A stretch of 64,000 bases of DNA. Source: Peltaster fructicola. Taxonomy: Eukaryota > Ascomycota > Dothideomycetes. The first letter of the stretch is position 1; every line of letters starts with the position of its first letter. Below the pieces are notes generated by a model. The model saw only the letters and a list, made by a program, of their open reading frames with translations, searched no databases and was not told the origin of the DNA. Location of the stretch: positions 1,736,001 through 1,800,000 of the forward strand of contig CP051141.1 of assembly GCA_001592805.2 (NCBI GenBank), read 5' to 3'. The position numbers and the translations under genes are program-made. This document shows positions 21,736 to 34,316 of the stretch, in pieces.

Positions 21736-22896
21736 TTAATGCTCGCAGTTGGCCTTGGTCAAGACCATGAGGCGAGGCCATTCTTTGTTGCACTCAGCAG
21801 TCGTTTGTTTCGCACTGCTTGCACCAGAAGCTGTCTGAACTGACGGCGCTTCATGCGTGGTTCTGGCAGCATTGACTTTGCTTTGATTGTCGGTCCCGAC
21901 CGTCAGACCGAGCGTGTTGATGGCACGTCGGAAGCGTTGCTGTATGCTAGCCATCGAGAGTCGAGTTGATAGCACCGGCATGCTAACACTCGTCTGAAGC
22001 TGCTCTTCCTCAAAGCCGCCGACTGAGTTGACTCGACGAGTGTTGTCTTGGGAGCTTGTCAATGGATCATGTAGAATGAGGTAAGTCATGGTACATTCTT
22101 CTGCATCTGTTGTGGGCAGCACGGTCGAGTTGCGATCCAGTGACGTCCACGTCTTCAATCCGAAATGAACCTCGACCATGTCTCCCACGCAGCTTGTGTA
22201 CAGAGCGTTCTTCTTCACTTGTTCTCTCCATTCATCTCTCAGCATGCCATGACGTTCGTGAACCATATCGTAGTTCTCAACAAGCTCGGTTATCCGCTCC
22301 AAGGGCACGGTTTTGCTGAGCTCGTCTGCCTCGTCGTCGTCGTCGTAAGTGTCGTCGTCGTGAGTGTCGTCGTCGTGAGTGTCGTCGTCGTGAGTGTCGT
22401 CGTCGTGAGTGTCGTCGTCGTGAGTGTCGTCGTCGTGAGTGTCGTCGTCGTGAGTGTCGTCGTCGTGAGTGTCGTCGTCGTGAGTGTCGTCGTCGTGAGT
22501 GTCGTCGTCGTGAGTGTCGTCGTCGTGAGTGTCGTCGTCGCCATCTGGCAAGTAGCATGTAGACTCCCATAGAATCCTGATGAGTTCTTCTCTGGTGAGG
22601 TGCTCTACCATTAAATGAAGATCAGGACAGGTCATATACTGAGCGCATTCTTCACGCTGTCGCCATTTGTCCACATAATGCTTCTTGCCATCAGCGATGA
22701 GATGACGCTCCACTGTATGGACAACCTCGATTGGTAGTCTGGTGACATATGCTTCATCACCCTGTCCGAAGCGGTTGCACGTACGAAGTGCGATGATGGC
22801 AGGAAGTGCGCGTTTGTACGCTTGGAGACAAGCTCCTAGTTCTGCTGTACCGACTCGAACTGCCCAGGCTACGGTGACATCGAGATTGAGCGCCAT
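21736..22896 (-). CDS. Unknown protein with perfect DDDTH pentapeptide array
   Basis: 386 aa, single exon, not a family I can name. The N-terminal part (residues 1-115) looks folded: an Ala/Leu-rich start, a CNRFGQG motif, then LPIEVVHTVERHLI, which resembles the short F-box-like LP.E....VE motif of many lineage-specific fungal proteins. A run of 12 identical DDDTH repeats plus one DDDTY follows (about residues 119-187), encoded by the 15-bp tandem array at 22336-22540. The C-terminal part has charged helices (ITELVENYDMVHERHGMLRD) and a polar tail. The repeat makes a strongly acidic spacer with regularly spaced Thr and His; metal or partner binding is conceivable but unproven. Confidence 0.75.
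   Translation of the reverse strand: MALNLDVTVAWAVRVGTAELGACLQAYKRALPAIIALRTCNRFGQGDEAYVTRLPIEVVHTVERHLIADGKKHYVDKWRQREECAQYMTCPDLHLMVEHLTREELIRILWESTCYLPDGDDDTHDDDTHDDDTHDDDTHDDDTHDDDTHDDDTHDDDTHDDDTHDDDTHDDDTHDDDTHDDDTYDDDDEADELSKTVPLERITELVENYDMVHERHGMLRDEWREQVKKNALYTSCVGDMVEVHFGLKTWTSLDRNSTVLPTTDAEECTMTYLILHDPLTSSQDNTRRVNSVGGFEEEQLQTSVSMPVLSTRLSMASIQQRFRRAINTLGLTVGTDNQSKVNAARTTHEAPSVQTASGASSAKQTTAECNKEWPRLMVLTKANCEH
22336..22540. repeat. 15-bp coding minisatellite, 13 units plus a partial
   Basis: Plus-strand unit GTCGTCGTCGTGAGT, repeated head to tail. The first unit (22336-22350) differs by one base (TAAGT); the next 12 (22351-22530) are identical, and a partial unit ends at 22540. The unit length is a multiple of three, so copy number can change without breaking the minus-strand frame, which reads DDDTH. 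For the same reason all other frames remain open through the array and create spurious open frames. Confidence 0.98.
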
Positions 22897-23415
22897 GTCT
22901 GTGGAGTAGTTTGTGCGTGTTCATGAGGTGTGCACCTCTTGACCTCCAAGGAAAATGCCCAAAACTGTTTGTAGTGTTAGTGAATCTTATGATTGGGACT
23001 CGCATGCAACTATACCTGTAGAAGTAGCTCTTCGTCCGCAAGCTGTGATGCAGAGCTTGTACGATCGTAATGTTGTTACGTCTCTGAGGATCTTCGAAAG
23101 ATGCGAAGTATATCAGCTTGGCAGCCTGTAACTATACCGTATTGGGAAGTCGCGATTCACTCGCGAGCATCGCGCATTTTCATCGTTCATAGTCAGCCAC
23201 TGGAAGTCATTTAATATGGAGAGTGAGACAATGTTTGGCTGGAACGTACTTCATTAAAGTCTAGTCTGTATAGTCTCTTACTAGGACATGAACCATGCCT
23301 TTGCTCCACCCGCGCCCTCTCCATGCAAATGCCTTGAATCGTGCAACTTCATCCGCATGACGTTCGAACAAGAGCAGACGGAAACCCAGCCAGCAAGTAT
23401 CCTCACTCATGTCAA
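22897..23415. other. Intergenic, no gene seen
   Basis: This 519-bp gap lies between the minisatellite gene start and the cyclin gene stop. No feature is recognised. Confidence 0.35.
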
Positions 23416-24549
23416 CTAGTAGCCATGGATTGTGACGGAAGGCTGATGAGCCTTGTTCATGGTCATGGTAGGAAGGAAACGACTCCAGATGGTGCCAGAC
23501 TTGAGCTTCTTGGCAGGATGAGCATCAGTCTGCTCGAGTGGGAGAGCATGCTGCAGTGGTAGAACAGCAGGCTTGTTCTGTATCTGAACGACAGATGGCA
23601 GATGGTGGGTGTCATAGTGCTGGATGTGTACATCTTCGGCGATAGGATCGATGTAGGACGAGGAGATACTGGCCGGCGACGATGTGTAACCATGCGAGTC
23701 AGCCGAGGAGTATGATGCGGAAGATCGGCTACGAGTGGGCGGCGACAGCGATGGTGTTCGTGATGCTGATCGTGAAGAACCACCTTGCGAGGCTGCGTAG
23801 TGTCGGTAAGCCAGCTCGTTCATGTATGAGCGAGGCGACTCGTAGTATGCTTGCTTGCGTGATGCTTCCAGTGCAGCTTGCTGTTGTCGCTCTCGCGCCA
23901 TCTCACGCTCACGCTGCTCAAGGAGAGCCATGCGTTGCTTGAGGCGCTCCTTCTCTGCCTCACGAGCCTGCCATGCTCGGATCGGAGACAGGAACGGCTC
24001 GAGGTGGTGGTAGAGATCTTCTTGCTCAATGCGAAGGTCCCAGTCAAGGAGACCAAGAAGCTGCTTCTCCATGAGGTTGACCTCGGTCAGGCTGAAGCCG
24101 AAGTTCTCAAAGCCACGAACAGCAGTGTATCGTGCCCAGTGCTTGTTCTTTGGCGAGGAGTCGTTGAGGTTCTTCGCTGCAAGAATAAGAGATGCAAGGA
24201 AGATACGATGGACTGTGCATCGCATGCCCTTCGCCACCGGAGGTAGACGCTGTTGTAGTCGGCTCAGGTAAACTAGGGAAGTCATAAGTGTAGGCACCTG
24301 GACGTGCGAACGTTCGACCAAGGTAGTGATGAACAGCTCGACAGAGGGCAGGCTTGGGTCTGCTGGATCCGCGTACTGTGGTGGAGTGGTAGGTGGTGTA
24401 AGTGGCAGCTGCTGGCTCTGTCCTTCGCAGCGGATGACCTGAGAGGCTTTCAGTGCCAGGTAAGACACCATCTCTGTGGAGACAGGCAGGTAGATGAAAT
24501 GGTCGAGTGCTGCAGCATTCTGCTCGTGGGTTGGTGCTGAGAAAGCCAT
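23416..24549 (-). CDS. PCL-type (Pho85-class) cyclin
   Basis: Cyclin of the PCL/PHO80 group, which activates a Pho85-like CDK controlling cell cycle, morphology or nutrient signalling. It is 377 aa. The cyclin box spans roughly residues 55-185: [20 protein letters not shown], then [34 protein letters not shown], and [20 protein letters not shown] with the [12 protein letters not shown] helix. The C-terminal half is a long charged coiled region followed by a Ser-rich disordered tail. ATG 24549 ([10 protein letters not shown]) is chosen; the frame upstream of it is not conserved-looking. It could be the PclA/PCL1-2 orthologue, but subgroup is not decidable by eye. Confidence 0.9.
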   Translation of the reverse strand: MAFSAPTHEQNAAALDHFIYLPVSTEMVSYLALKASQVIRCEGQSQQLPLTPPTTPPQYADPADPSLPSVELFITTLVERSHVQVPTLMTSLVYLSRLQQRLPPVAKGMRCTVHRIFLASLILAAKNLNDSSPKNKHWARYTAVRGFENFGFSLTEVNLMEKQLLGLLDWDLRIEQEDLYHHLEPFLSPIRAWQAREAEKERLKQRMALLEQREREMARERQQQAALEASRKQAYYESPRSYMNELAYRHYAASQGGSSRSASRTPSLSPPTRSRSSASYSSADSHGYTSSPASISSSYIDPIAEDVHIQHYDTHHLPSVVQIQNKPAVLPLQHALPLEQTDAHPAKKLKSGTIWSRFLPTMTMNKAHQPSVTIHGY

Positions 24550-27090
24550 GATCGTAATGTTCGTTATGGTAAATGGTCGATAGATGCAAGTCCGGTTGTA
24601 GATCGAAGATATATGCTCAGCTAGATGGTGTTCACCTGTGTCTCGGTAGGTGAATTCGAGGTTTGTCCCAGGTATCTGTGACAATGCAGTATTATGCAAC
24701 GATAGTGAATGCTGAAGATTAATGTGAATTTCGAAAGAATTCACAAATGATGCTTTTGGTCGACGACTCAACAAGATCGTGAGTGCTGAGCTCGTGCGAA
24801 GGAAAGATGAATTAGAAGTTGACGAGCAGTCTGGCCAGCAGACAGTGACAGGTCGGAAGGTGTATCAGATGATGGATGGTGGTCGAGCGAGGTTGTCGCT
24901 TGACGTATTGTGGTACCGGTGGGTGGGGGTGTCACAAAGACTGGTGGCTCTTCCTTGCGAGTGTTTAGCTGCAGCAAACTGATGTTCCTGCAGTTGGTCG
25001 GTGTGTAGTTAAAGTGTGTTGGGAGACGGAGTCGTTATGAAGGAAGGAGGAAAGAAAGTGTCGTACGCTCGTCCAGACGGAAGCGTGGTCGTGAGGGATT
25101 GGATGTCGAATTCAACTGACGGCAGGCGAGTGTACCTTTATTGTACTCTCGCCCGAGTGCCAGTAGAGAGGCAAGGCGCCTGCAGGAGGTTCTTCGAGGT
25201 GAGGCTAGTTAGAGAATGTAGGGTGGAGCGCGTGCTCTAAGCCAGCTGATTGGTGTGGAGCTAAACCTTGCAGCGCTACGCTGCAGACGAACCAGGACTC
25301 GATAGGCCTGTTTCACTTATTGCGTGCAAGCAAGATCTGAGCGCGAGTGTTTCAAAGGCTGTAGACGCTCACCGTCCAACAGCCAACGGAATCGTGCCTG
25401 CGTCGTAGCGGTGAGTGGGCTGTCGTTTGAGATCTGCCTGCTGCTTTTGATGTGATGAGATGAGCTCAGACGAACTGAGGAGAGGGCCCCAATAGATAAA
25501 GCTTCTCATGCGAGGAAGCGAGGGTTTTGGTAGTAGTGATGCGTGACACCAGTATTCACGGCTGGACCTCCTGGTGGCGTGTAGCACTTTGGTCCTCTGA
25601 CCACCTTGCTCGCACTGGATTGCGCCAGCAGGACTTCTTTTCCTGTATTCGTCAGATACTAGTGATCAAGGGCCTCTTGTTGAGTTCGTTATCCGCTCTT
25701 CTCAGGCGCTGTACGCTGGTAATTAAGGATTCGTCACCATTCCTACACGATTTGACTTTACCAGCGCCCAAGACTTCGCCCACCAAGCTCAGCAGCATCT
25801 CGCATGTACTGACGGAGTTGTGCCTTGCACAGGATGGGATTGCGTGCCTGGCTCTTCTGCCAGTCTCACGAGTGCTGCGCATTTCGGGCGACATCGTGTT
25901 AAAGGCAGTGATATGTGAGATCGCCTCATAAGGCTGCTTCGATGTTCGACGAATGAGAGTGATGGCCAGGGACACAGTGGCGCCACAGCCACAACGATTA
26001 TCGCTGCCCGCCGCTCATCCCGACCAAGGGCCACGGCCAACCACCGGCTGCGAGAGTGGTCGGACGACAGAACCAACACATGCTGCACTGATAATTGGAT
26101 GTGAGCATCGCAGTAATCTCATGGCCGTCCGGTGAACTGCTCGTGAATTGCGTAGCACTGTCAAGACGGCGCCGCATGATTGCAGTCCAGCTATCGACGG
26201 CCACAGCCCTCACGACGTCAAGGCATCATCGCCCTGGTGCAGGAAGATTGATGACATGGAAGTACCATCTGAGGCCTCTCCAAACCTTAGGCGTCCCATC
26301 TTGCTGAGGCTACTGCCTATCAGTTTGCACGTAGCAGGATGGATGTGCCTGTCAGTAGTCAGCAGACCCATCTGCCGCACAGAAGAGACGCGTGAGTTAT
26401 GCCGTGAGTAGATGACGTCCACAGGAGCATGAACCATGTGGACGAACTGACAATCGCTATGACAAAGGAGCAATGCTCGAAACATGTTTCAAAGTGCGAC
26501 GGTAACAACGACCTCTCCTAAGCGCTCGACCCGCTATGCTTGTTTGGTTAACGCATCAGTGCAGTATAGCCGCCGACTGTTGTCGTAACGCCAGTCTATT
26601 TGAGTGCCTTTGCTGATTGCGTGGTCCAGACAGCCATTGCCAATAAGCAGACATGTTCGATATTGCATGCCTATGAATACCTTTGCAGCCTCGAGACCGC
26701 AGGTACCGTTGAACCGCGCGACACGCTCATGCAGTGTAGTGCTGGAAGCCCTGCGCGCGTCTGATCATTCCACTCTTGGCAGGATCATGGAGCATCATTC
26801 CATTACAGTCGACGCCGGACTTTCCACCTCGTGGAAGCAACCAGCTCGCACTTCGCCTTGCGCACTCGACATCCAGAATGTATCTCGATGGATCTGTGAT
26901 GGCCGGGAATGGATGAACTGCACCTTTTCCGCAACACGATGCTCATATTGAGCTCTCTAACCGCGTGGCCATACCTGTGTCCGAGGAGTCGCAGTCCAGA
27001 GCGGCACTCTTACACTCACGAGCAGGAAACAGCATCATTCCTGTCTAGCATCACAGCGTGTCTCCCGCTTATCTTTTGCCGTGCACATCA
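24550..27090. other. 2.5-kb gene-free region upstream of the cyclin gene
   Basis: This is the longest stretch without a supportable gene. Short open frames on both strands lack motifs and overlap each other. It should contain the cyclin 5' leader and promoter and, at its right end, the mL41 3' region. A noncoding transcript or a rapidly evolving gene cannot be excluded. Confidence 0.35.
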
Positions 27091-27451
27091 TCATCGAATG
27101 CCTCCTGCTGCCTTCCATTGCTTGATAAGTTCCAGTCCATCAACAGGTCCTTTCTCGGTGTGTGAGAAATTGTCTCGCTTTGGTTCGATATTGCGATCAA
27201 CGAAGGGTGAGAGCTGGTCCACAAGTCAGCACAGATCAACGCACCGCTCTGTCTCGCCATCATACCTCGAAGTTCCTCAGATCAGGGACCACGTAGGTCC
27301 TCATCTTTGTGACATCCAAAATATAGGTACCCCATTTCGTATGACGACCCATAGATCCAGTTCCAGTGCCTTTGTAGTAGTCCTTGCCAGCTTGCTTGGT
27401 TGTCAACGCCAGTCGGCGGATAGCTCTGCCCAGTACAGGTGTTGCACGCAT
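27091..27451 (-). CDS. MRPL27: Mitochondrial large ribosomal subunit protein mL41
   Basis: Two exons (27451..27266 and 27213..27091) joined across a 52-nt intron (GTATGA..CCAG) give 102 aa. The protein has the mL41/MRPL27 signature: a basic mitochondrial-targeting N-terminus (MRATPVLGRAIRRLALTTKQ), then YYKGTGTGSMGRHTKWGTYI and KMRTYVVPDLRNFE. Exon 2 adds LSPFVDRNIEPKR and the C-terminal LIKQWKAAGGIR, matching the family's ending. It acts in the mitochondrial large ribosomal subunit. It is divergent from UTP14 with 186 bp between start codons. Confidence 0.93.
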
Positions 27452-27637
27452 GATGGCGATGTGTTGTAGGAATGATCGGTTTGTTCAATCATCGAGATGA
27501 TTGTTCTATCGCCGGGCTTGTCGGGGGTGCACAGACCAGTTTATCGACAACAGAAAGTCGAAATCTTGGCGCATATGGTGTCGAGAAATTTATGTTGACG
27601 TAGAGTTCCCGCCGATCACTACTTCACGGCCTTCACG
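27452..27637. promoter_or_regulatory. Compact divergent promoter, mL41 / UTP14
   Basis: Only 186 bp separate the start codons of a mitochondrial ribosomal protein and a ribosome-biogenesis factor, so the two promoters must overlap. An AAATTT element (GAGAAATTTATG near 27584-27595) faintly resembles the yeast RRPE motif; this is weak. Confidence 0.5.
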
Positions 27638-30449
27638 ATGCCACCTCGAAAAGCTAGAATATCTGTGGCGCAGCCGAGAAAGAATGTTTCCAGTAAGAAA
27701 AGCCGTAAAAGACAGCTCGATGCGTTCGCAATAGCGGGCAAGATTGCTCCAGAGAAGAGCAGCATACGACGTCACAGACTGGGTGAGGTCGAGAGTGTTC
27801 AACCGAGAAAACGCCAAAGGCAAGATGAAGACGACGACGACGATGAGGAGGAAGAGGAAGAAGCAGAATCCCGGCAGGAGAAGAGACGGCGCAAACAGGA
27901 TGACGACGAGGTCGAATATGGCAGTGACAGCGAGGGCAATGAATGGACAATAGGAGCAGTGGCAGACGATGACGATGAGTCGCTCGACTCAGACGAAGCC
28001 TTTGGAGAAAGTGACGAGGAACGATTTGAGGGTTTCACCTTTCGTGGCTCGAGTGGCAGCAAGAAGAAGCCAAAATCTAAGCCGTCATCAAGTCGCACGC
28101 AAGATATGGAGATCGACTTGAATGAGGGCCCCGAGGAAGAGTTCAGCGAAGATGAAGACGACTTTGGCGATGAGGGCGTTGACCTTGCTACTATGCTTGA
28201 CGATGACGGATCAGAGGCCTCGGACGAATCTGAGGATGAAGAGGTTTCAGATGTGCAGCAATCTTCAGAGGACGAGGAGGATGATAGCGATGGCGAAGAC
28301 AGACACGCAAGACTGCAGGACTTCGTCGAAGGATTGGATCGTAACTCGGAGGGCAAGAATCCGCAAGTTGCGCAACCAGAGACCGGGGAGGCCTTGACCC
28401 TGGACGATTTGCTGGAAGATGCTGATCTTGATAGCAAGACCCTTGCAACGCTCAAGCCTAAGAAGAAGCATGCGCCGGAACTCGTCACCTCTGCACTACC
28501 GAAGCGACAGCAAGATGCGATTGACCGTAAGCTTGCGAATAAGAAAGCGAAAGAACAGCTCGATAGATGGCGAGATACAGTCGTACAGAATCGTCGAGCG
28601 GAATTCCTGAGCTTTCCTCTCCGCAACGCTGACGAAGGAGATCTACCCAGCACTGACACATTCACGCCTACGCAACAGAGCCAACCGGCAAATGAGCTCG
28701 AGGCCAGCATAAGGCAGATCATGGAAGAGTCGGGCATGTTGACAAAGTCTGTTGGCAGTGGCATGGTGGAAGAAGGCGAACATGGCTTGCTGAAGGCTGA
28801 AGAACTTGCCACGAATAAGCTTCCTGTTGAAGAAGTACTCCAGCGGCGTGCTGAGCTTCGTCGTACAAGGGAGCTGATGTTCAGAGAAGAGATCAAGGCG
28901 AAGAGAATCGCCAAGATCAAATCGAAGGCATACAGGCGTGTACATCGCAAGGAGCGCGAGCGTCTGGCAGATAAAGAGCGTATGCTTATGGATCCAGAAG
29001 GCTTTGCCAACGGCGAGCTCAATGAAGACGAGCAAGAGGAGGCGGACAGGCGACGAGCTGAAGCACGTATGAGCGCGAAGCACAAGGATTCGAAGTGGGC
29101 GCGTAGTCTACGAGCAACAGATCGCGCTGTGTGGGACGATGACGCTCGAGCAGGAGTGATCGAGCAGGCAAGGCGCCAAGAGGAACTCAGACGTAGGATT
29201 GCTGGACGAGACGTCGATCAGAGTGACGCTTCTGACGATGATGACGATAATGACTACAACGGCGACCCGAGTACAGAACTGGCAAGGATAGCCAATGCAG
29301 ACAACAATGATGCACTGAAGGGCTTAGCTGCATTGAAGTTCATGCAGACTGCTGAGAAGCGAAGAAAGGCTCAGAACAATGCTGCTATCGCTGAGCTACA
29401 ACGTGATCTGGATCCTACAGCCGCTGAAGACGATTCAGGCATTGAGGACAACGGACTTGGTCGAGCAATCTTTGGGCCAAAGCCAATTGCTGCTAAGAGT
29501 GCAAATTCGGTGGTCAAGCGACCTGAGCTCGAGGAGGGCTCAGGCTCAGAGGATGAAAATGAGGAGGGGCCTTCTCCTGTCGTACAACATTCTGTTGAAG
29601 TCCAGAAGCCGACAAAGCATGAGCGAGCAGGAAAGGCCAGCGGTCCTCTCGCTACATCACGATCGAGAACAGTCGTGGACGAGAAACTCTCAACAACGAG
29701 ATCCGCGTGGCTAACGGCGCCCAAGGAAAAGAAGACGAAGCTGGATCGCAAGCTGGCACGAAGCAACGATAACGAGGCAATCATAAATACACGCATCGAT
29801 ACCGCTGATGAGGCAACGACTAAGACAACCCTGCCGGTAGCACAAGATGCAGCAAGTGAGAAGAGTATTGGTAATACAGATGGCTGGAATACGGTTACAT
29901 ACAAGCAAGATGCTGATTTTGATGCTAATGCTGGAGATGAAGACGCTGCAGAGCGACCAATGCTTTCGAAAGCCGAACGCAACGCTGCGTTCCACGCTCG
30001 CGCTTTTGCTGGTGACGATGTTGCCGTTCACTTCTCAGACGAGAAGGATGCCTTGGCGGCATCCGAGGACGAGAAAGAGACCAGCACACATGCCGGGATG
30101 GGGTGCCTGGGCAGGAGCAGGCTTGACGAAAGCTGCTCGCAAGGCTGCCGAGAGAGCTCGTCACAATCCTCTGTACAAAACAAAGGTTGCTGGTGTCCGA
30201 CCGCAAGATCGTAAGGACGCAAAACTGGAGAACGTCATCATCAGTGAGAAGAGTGATCGCAAGGGGAAGAAGTATCTCGCTCCGATATTGCCGCATCAAT
30301 ATGAGCGCAAGGAGGAGTATGAGAGGTCGCTGCGAATGCCGATCGGACCAGAGTGGAGCACGAAGGAGGTGTTCCAGAATAACACTCGACCGAGAGTGGT
30401 GGTGAAGCCTGGCACCATCATCGAGCCGATGTCGAAGCCTCTCGTATAG
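27638..30449 (+). CDS. UTP14: U3 snoRNP / SSU processome protein Utp14 (one frame break)
   Basis: Nucleolar protein of the small-subunit processome, needed for 18S rRNA maturation; it activates the helicase Dhr1. About 936 aa. The start is MPPRKARISVAQPRK, followed by long acidic and coiled regions, the family block around RRAELRRTRELMFREEIKAK and IAKIKSKAYRRVHRKERER, RMSAKHKDSKWARSL, and RNAAFHARAFAGDDV near the end. The C-terminal signature PGWGAWAGAGLTK and RKKYL-type tail (KGKKYLAPILPHQYERKEEY) lies in a different frame from the body. The join is at 30081-30093, in CCAGCACACATGCC, where one extra base separates ...KETST from PGWG. No intron fits. An assembly indel is likely; without it the protein is full length. 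Confidence 0.93.
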
Positions 30450-30571
30450 AGGTCCGCCGTTCAATAGGGACGTTAAGTTGTTGTTCTCAAGCTCTTTCCA
30501 TGAATCTCACGTGAGAACGTAAAGTATAGACCTCACCGGCTGTCCAAGATGTCTGTCTCAGCTTCGATCCT

Positions 30572-31768
30572 TCACATTAGTACGAGGTCTTGATGAACTC
30601 GAAGCTCAGCATCGTTGGAGATCAATTGTCGTCGCGCATAAGCAAGCTGGATGTCATATGAGCTTATGAACATAGGATTCAGCTTGGGTAACAATACCTC
30701 GTCGAGATTCTTGGCCAGGTTGGCATTACGCTGCACAACTCGACGTATGTCGTCCGTGATATGACCTTCAAGGACCACCTGGCACTTACGTGGTAGCCAC
30801 CGCAAGATGTCGAAGGCATTGGCGTAGACGGCAGTGCTGCCATTTTGAGCGTCGTTATTGGACTGGAGGAAAGGCATGTCGATTGTGAAAGTTTGTAATC
30901 GCCAGCAGTATCTCAGACTGAGACGCACGACTTCGGCGAAGCGCTCTAGTATCTCACTGTGGGTGCGTATGGTGAGTCGTAGATGGCGAATCTGACCTCG
31001 ACTTCGCTGATGCAGGGCAGCCAAGGAGTTCAGAGCAGTGTCGAGATCGAGGAGGAACTGGTTGTCGCCATAGAGCACAGGTCGAGCCTCTTTGTAGATC
31101 TGCTTGCTAACTCGAAGCAAGTTCACCAACAGAGGATCTAGATGTTCAGGACGAGGCTTTGGTGTCTCTTCTTCTGTGGAGATGCTTGGCAATTGTGTTA
31201 GCTGAGCAGGTCGTACCGGCGGAGGCATTGGCGGAAGCCTTTGGACCCAAGCTGCGTAGTCTGACTGTGTACTCGCATGTGCAATCCCGCCCGTTGGTCT
31301 TCCTGGTTGGCGGCCCTGTTGCGGAAGCAGCTGTGGTGGCACGATTTGTAGCGGAGCCTGTCCTGGTCGTCTGTGCCGTGCTGACCTTCGCAAGGGTACT
31401 GTCGGATCTGCTTGCGAAGTGAATATCGCTAGCTCTGATGCATCATGTGGTGACAATGGAGGTGGCGGTGGAGGCGGTGGTGGTTTCTTGGACAGCAGGA
31501 TGTTGAACGGCCGAGTGAGGCATGCACGATAGATCTCAAGTCGTACTTCTGTCGGAAGATCCATGAGTCTGAATGGTTGCCCAACACCTGGATGCACTGG
31601 TGCAGTCGGTGCTGATGAATCTTCTGTTCTGTTGAGGTCATCTTTGGTAGCCTCGATGTTGACGTCTTTTGTTGCAGCTGTCCACCGAAGTCTCTTAGAC
31701 CCTTTGTCGTTGCATTCTTCCGTCCACTGACGCTTGTTGTTGATCATCAAAGGTTCGTGAGTGGCCAT
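30572..31768 (-). CDS. 2EXR/F-box-like domain protein, function unknown
   Basis: 398 aa, single exon. The only recognisable domain is near residues 65-90: FRLMDLPTEVRLEIYRACLT, the start of the 2EXR/F-box-like family common in Pezizomycotina. The matching second half, LLRVSKQIYKEARPVLYGDN, follows a proline-rich insertion (a run of eight prolines, later PPMPPPV). The C-terminal third is helical, Leu/Arg-rich, and family-typical. Such proteins are often substrate-recognition candidates for SCF ligases, but that is inference. ATG 31768 is used because three codons upstream the frame begins only with TTG. It is convergent with UTP14, 122 bp apart. Confidence 0.8.
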   Translation of the reverse strand: MATHEPLMINNKRQWTEECNDKGSKRLRWTAATKDVNIEATKDDLNRTEDSSAPTAPVHPGVGQPFRLMDLPTEVRLEIYRACLTRPFNILLSKKPPPPPPPPPLSPHDASELAIFTSQADPTVPLRRSARHRRPGQAPLQIVPPQLLPQQGRQPGRPTGGIAHASTQSDYAAWVQRLPPMPPPVRPAQLTQLPSISTEEETPKPRPEHLDPLLVNLLRVSKQIYKEARPVLYGDNQFLLDLDTALNSLAALHQRSRGQIRHLRLTIRTHSEILERFAEVVRLSLRYCWRLQTFTIDMPFLQSNNDAQNGSTAVYANAFDILRWLPRKCQVVLEGHITDDIRRVVQRNANLAKNLDEVLLPKLNPMFISSYDIQLAYARRQLISNDAELRVHQDLVLM

Positions 31769-32773
31769 GTCATCCAAGTGCTGATGTTTGTTGGCGTTTG
31801 TACACTGCAGCCGGTTCTGGTGAGCTCGCGGCCAGCAGCGAGCATTGAGACGGGTCCAGCAACGGGAGAGATATTGAAGACAATGTATACTGCACGTTAT
31901 CGATGCAGCTCAGGTGCAAGTCAGTCGTATTGACCGCAGAAGGAGTAAAATGGACGAGTCGCAAAGTATGTCAAGCTTGTCAGTCTACCTGCAGTGACGA
32001 AGAGTAGAGAAGCTTTATACCAGTCCCCACTGATATCACTTCACATGTAATTTATGCTCGACATGTCATTCTTCTGCAAGTGAACTCTATTGGTCTACAA
32101 AGACACATTGGGATGGATCGCAATACTGTCAATGCACGTGCATGTGATGACAAGAGACCACAAGCGAGGGACATGTGAAAAAGTCAAGATCTATTAAGAT
32201 AGTCGGCGAGATGACTGCTGTGAACTCTTCTGAATAAGAGGGAGAGGAAACGCAGACCCGAAAGGGCAGACTCCTGTTATCATTATGATGTTTGCACCAC
32301 CGTCCAATCTATGTTTCTCCTCAGACACTCCATAAACGCCTCATGCTTGCCACTGATAGTAGGAAAGCATGCTCAAGTGGTGCAAACAAGCTATGGTACA
32401 CTGTTAATAGCACAAGGTGTCGTAGTAGTAGTACTTGTTGTTGTTTTTGGTGACGCCGCTCCTGATCTCAGTTCATGCTGTGAGCAAACTCCATGGTCGT
32501 GCATTCTTCTTCATCCGGTGCGAGGGTACTTGCCGACATGCTGACGACCTCGCTTGACAGGAACATGCACCGTTCCGTGATCCACCCACACAACAAAAGA
32601 AACTCCAGTCCAGATATATTGATAGTGGCAGATGTCTAAGCAGTAGAATTATGCTCAGCATCCGAGAACTCCAAACGAGAACGTATTGCAGCACGATGGG
32701 TATTTGTTTGGTTGATGAAGCTGCAGAGCAGCGTGTTGTACATGTTGCTGAGGGACCTAGGACCGTTGTTGAC
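31769..32773. other. Intergenic, no gene seen
   Basis: About 1 kb between the 2EXR gene start and the end of the C2H2 gene. The open frame at 32473-33021 on the minus strand is largely an alternative frame of the C2H2 gene. Nothing else is recognised. Confidence 0.35.

Positions 32774-34316
<1,543 letters not shown>

Noticed and set aside
22290-22572. Long repetitive open frames on both strands (VVVVS, RRRHS, TTTLT patterns), looking like repeat proteins or a CRISPR-like array
   Set aside because: They are alternative frames of the 15-bp tandem repeat, whose unit is a multiple of three. There are no spacers, so it is not CRISPR. Only the minus DDDTH frame sits in a longer coherent protein.
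26604-27469. Overlapping plus-strand frames near the mL41 gene
   Set aside because: They overlap the spliced mL41 gene in antisense and lack any family feature.
27799-29085. 428-codon Ser-rich open frame on the minus strand
   Set aside because: It is the reverse of acidic UTP14 codons (GAG/GAC read as CTC/GTC or TCC/TCG) and has no domain. UTP14 on the plus strand is clearly conserved.
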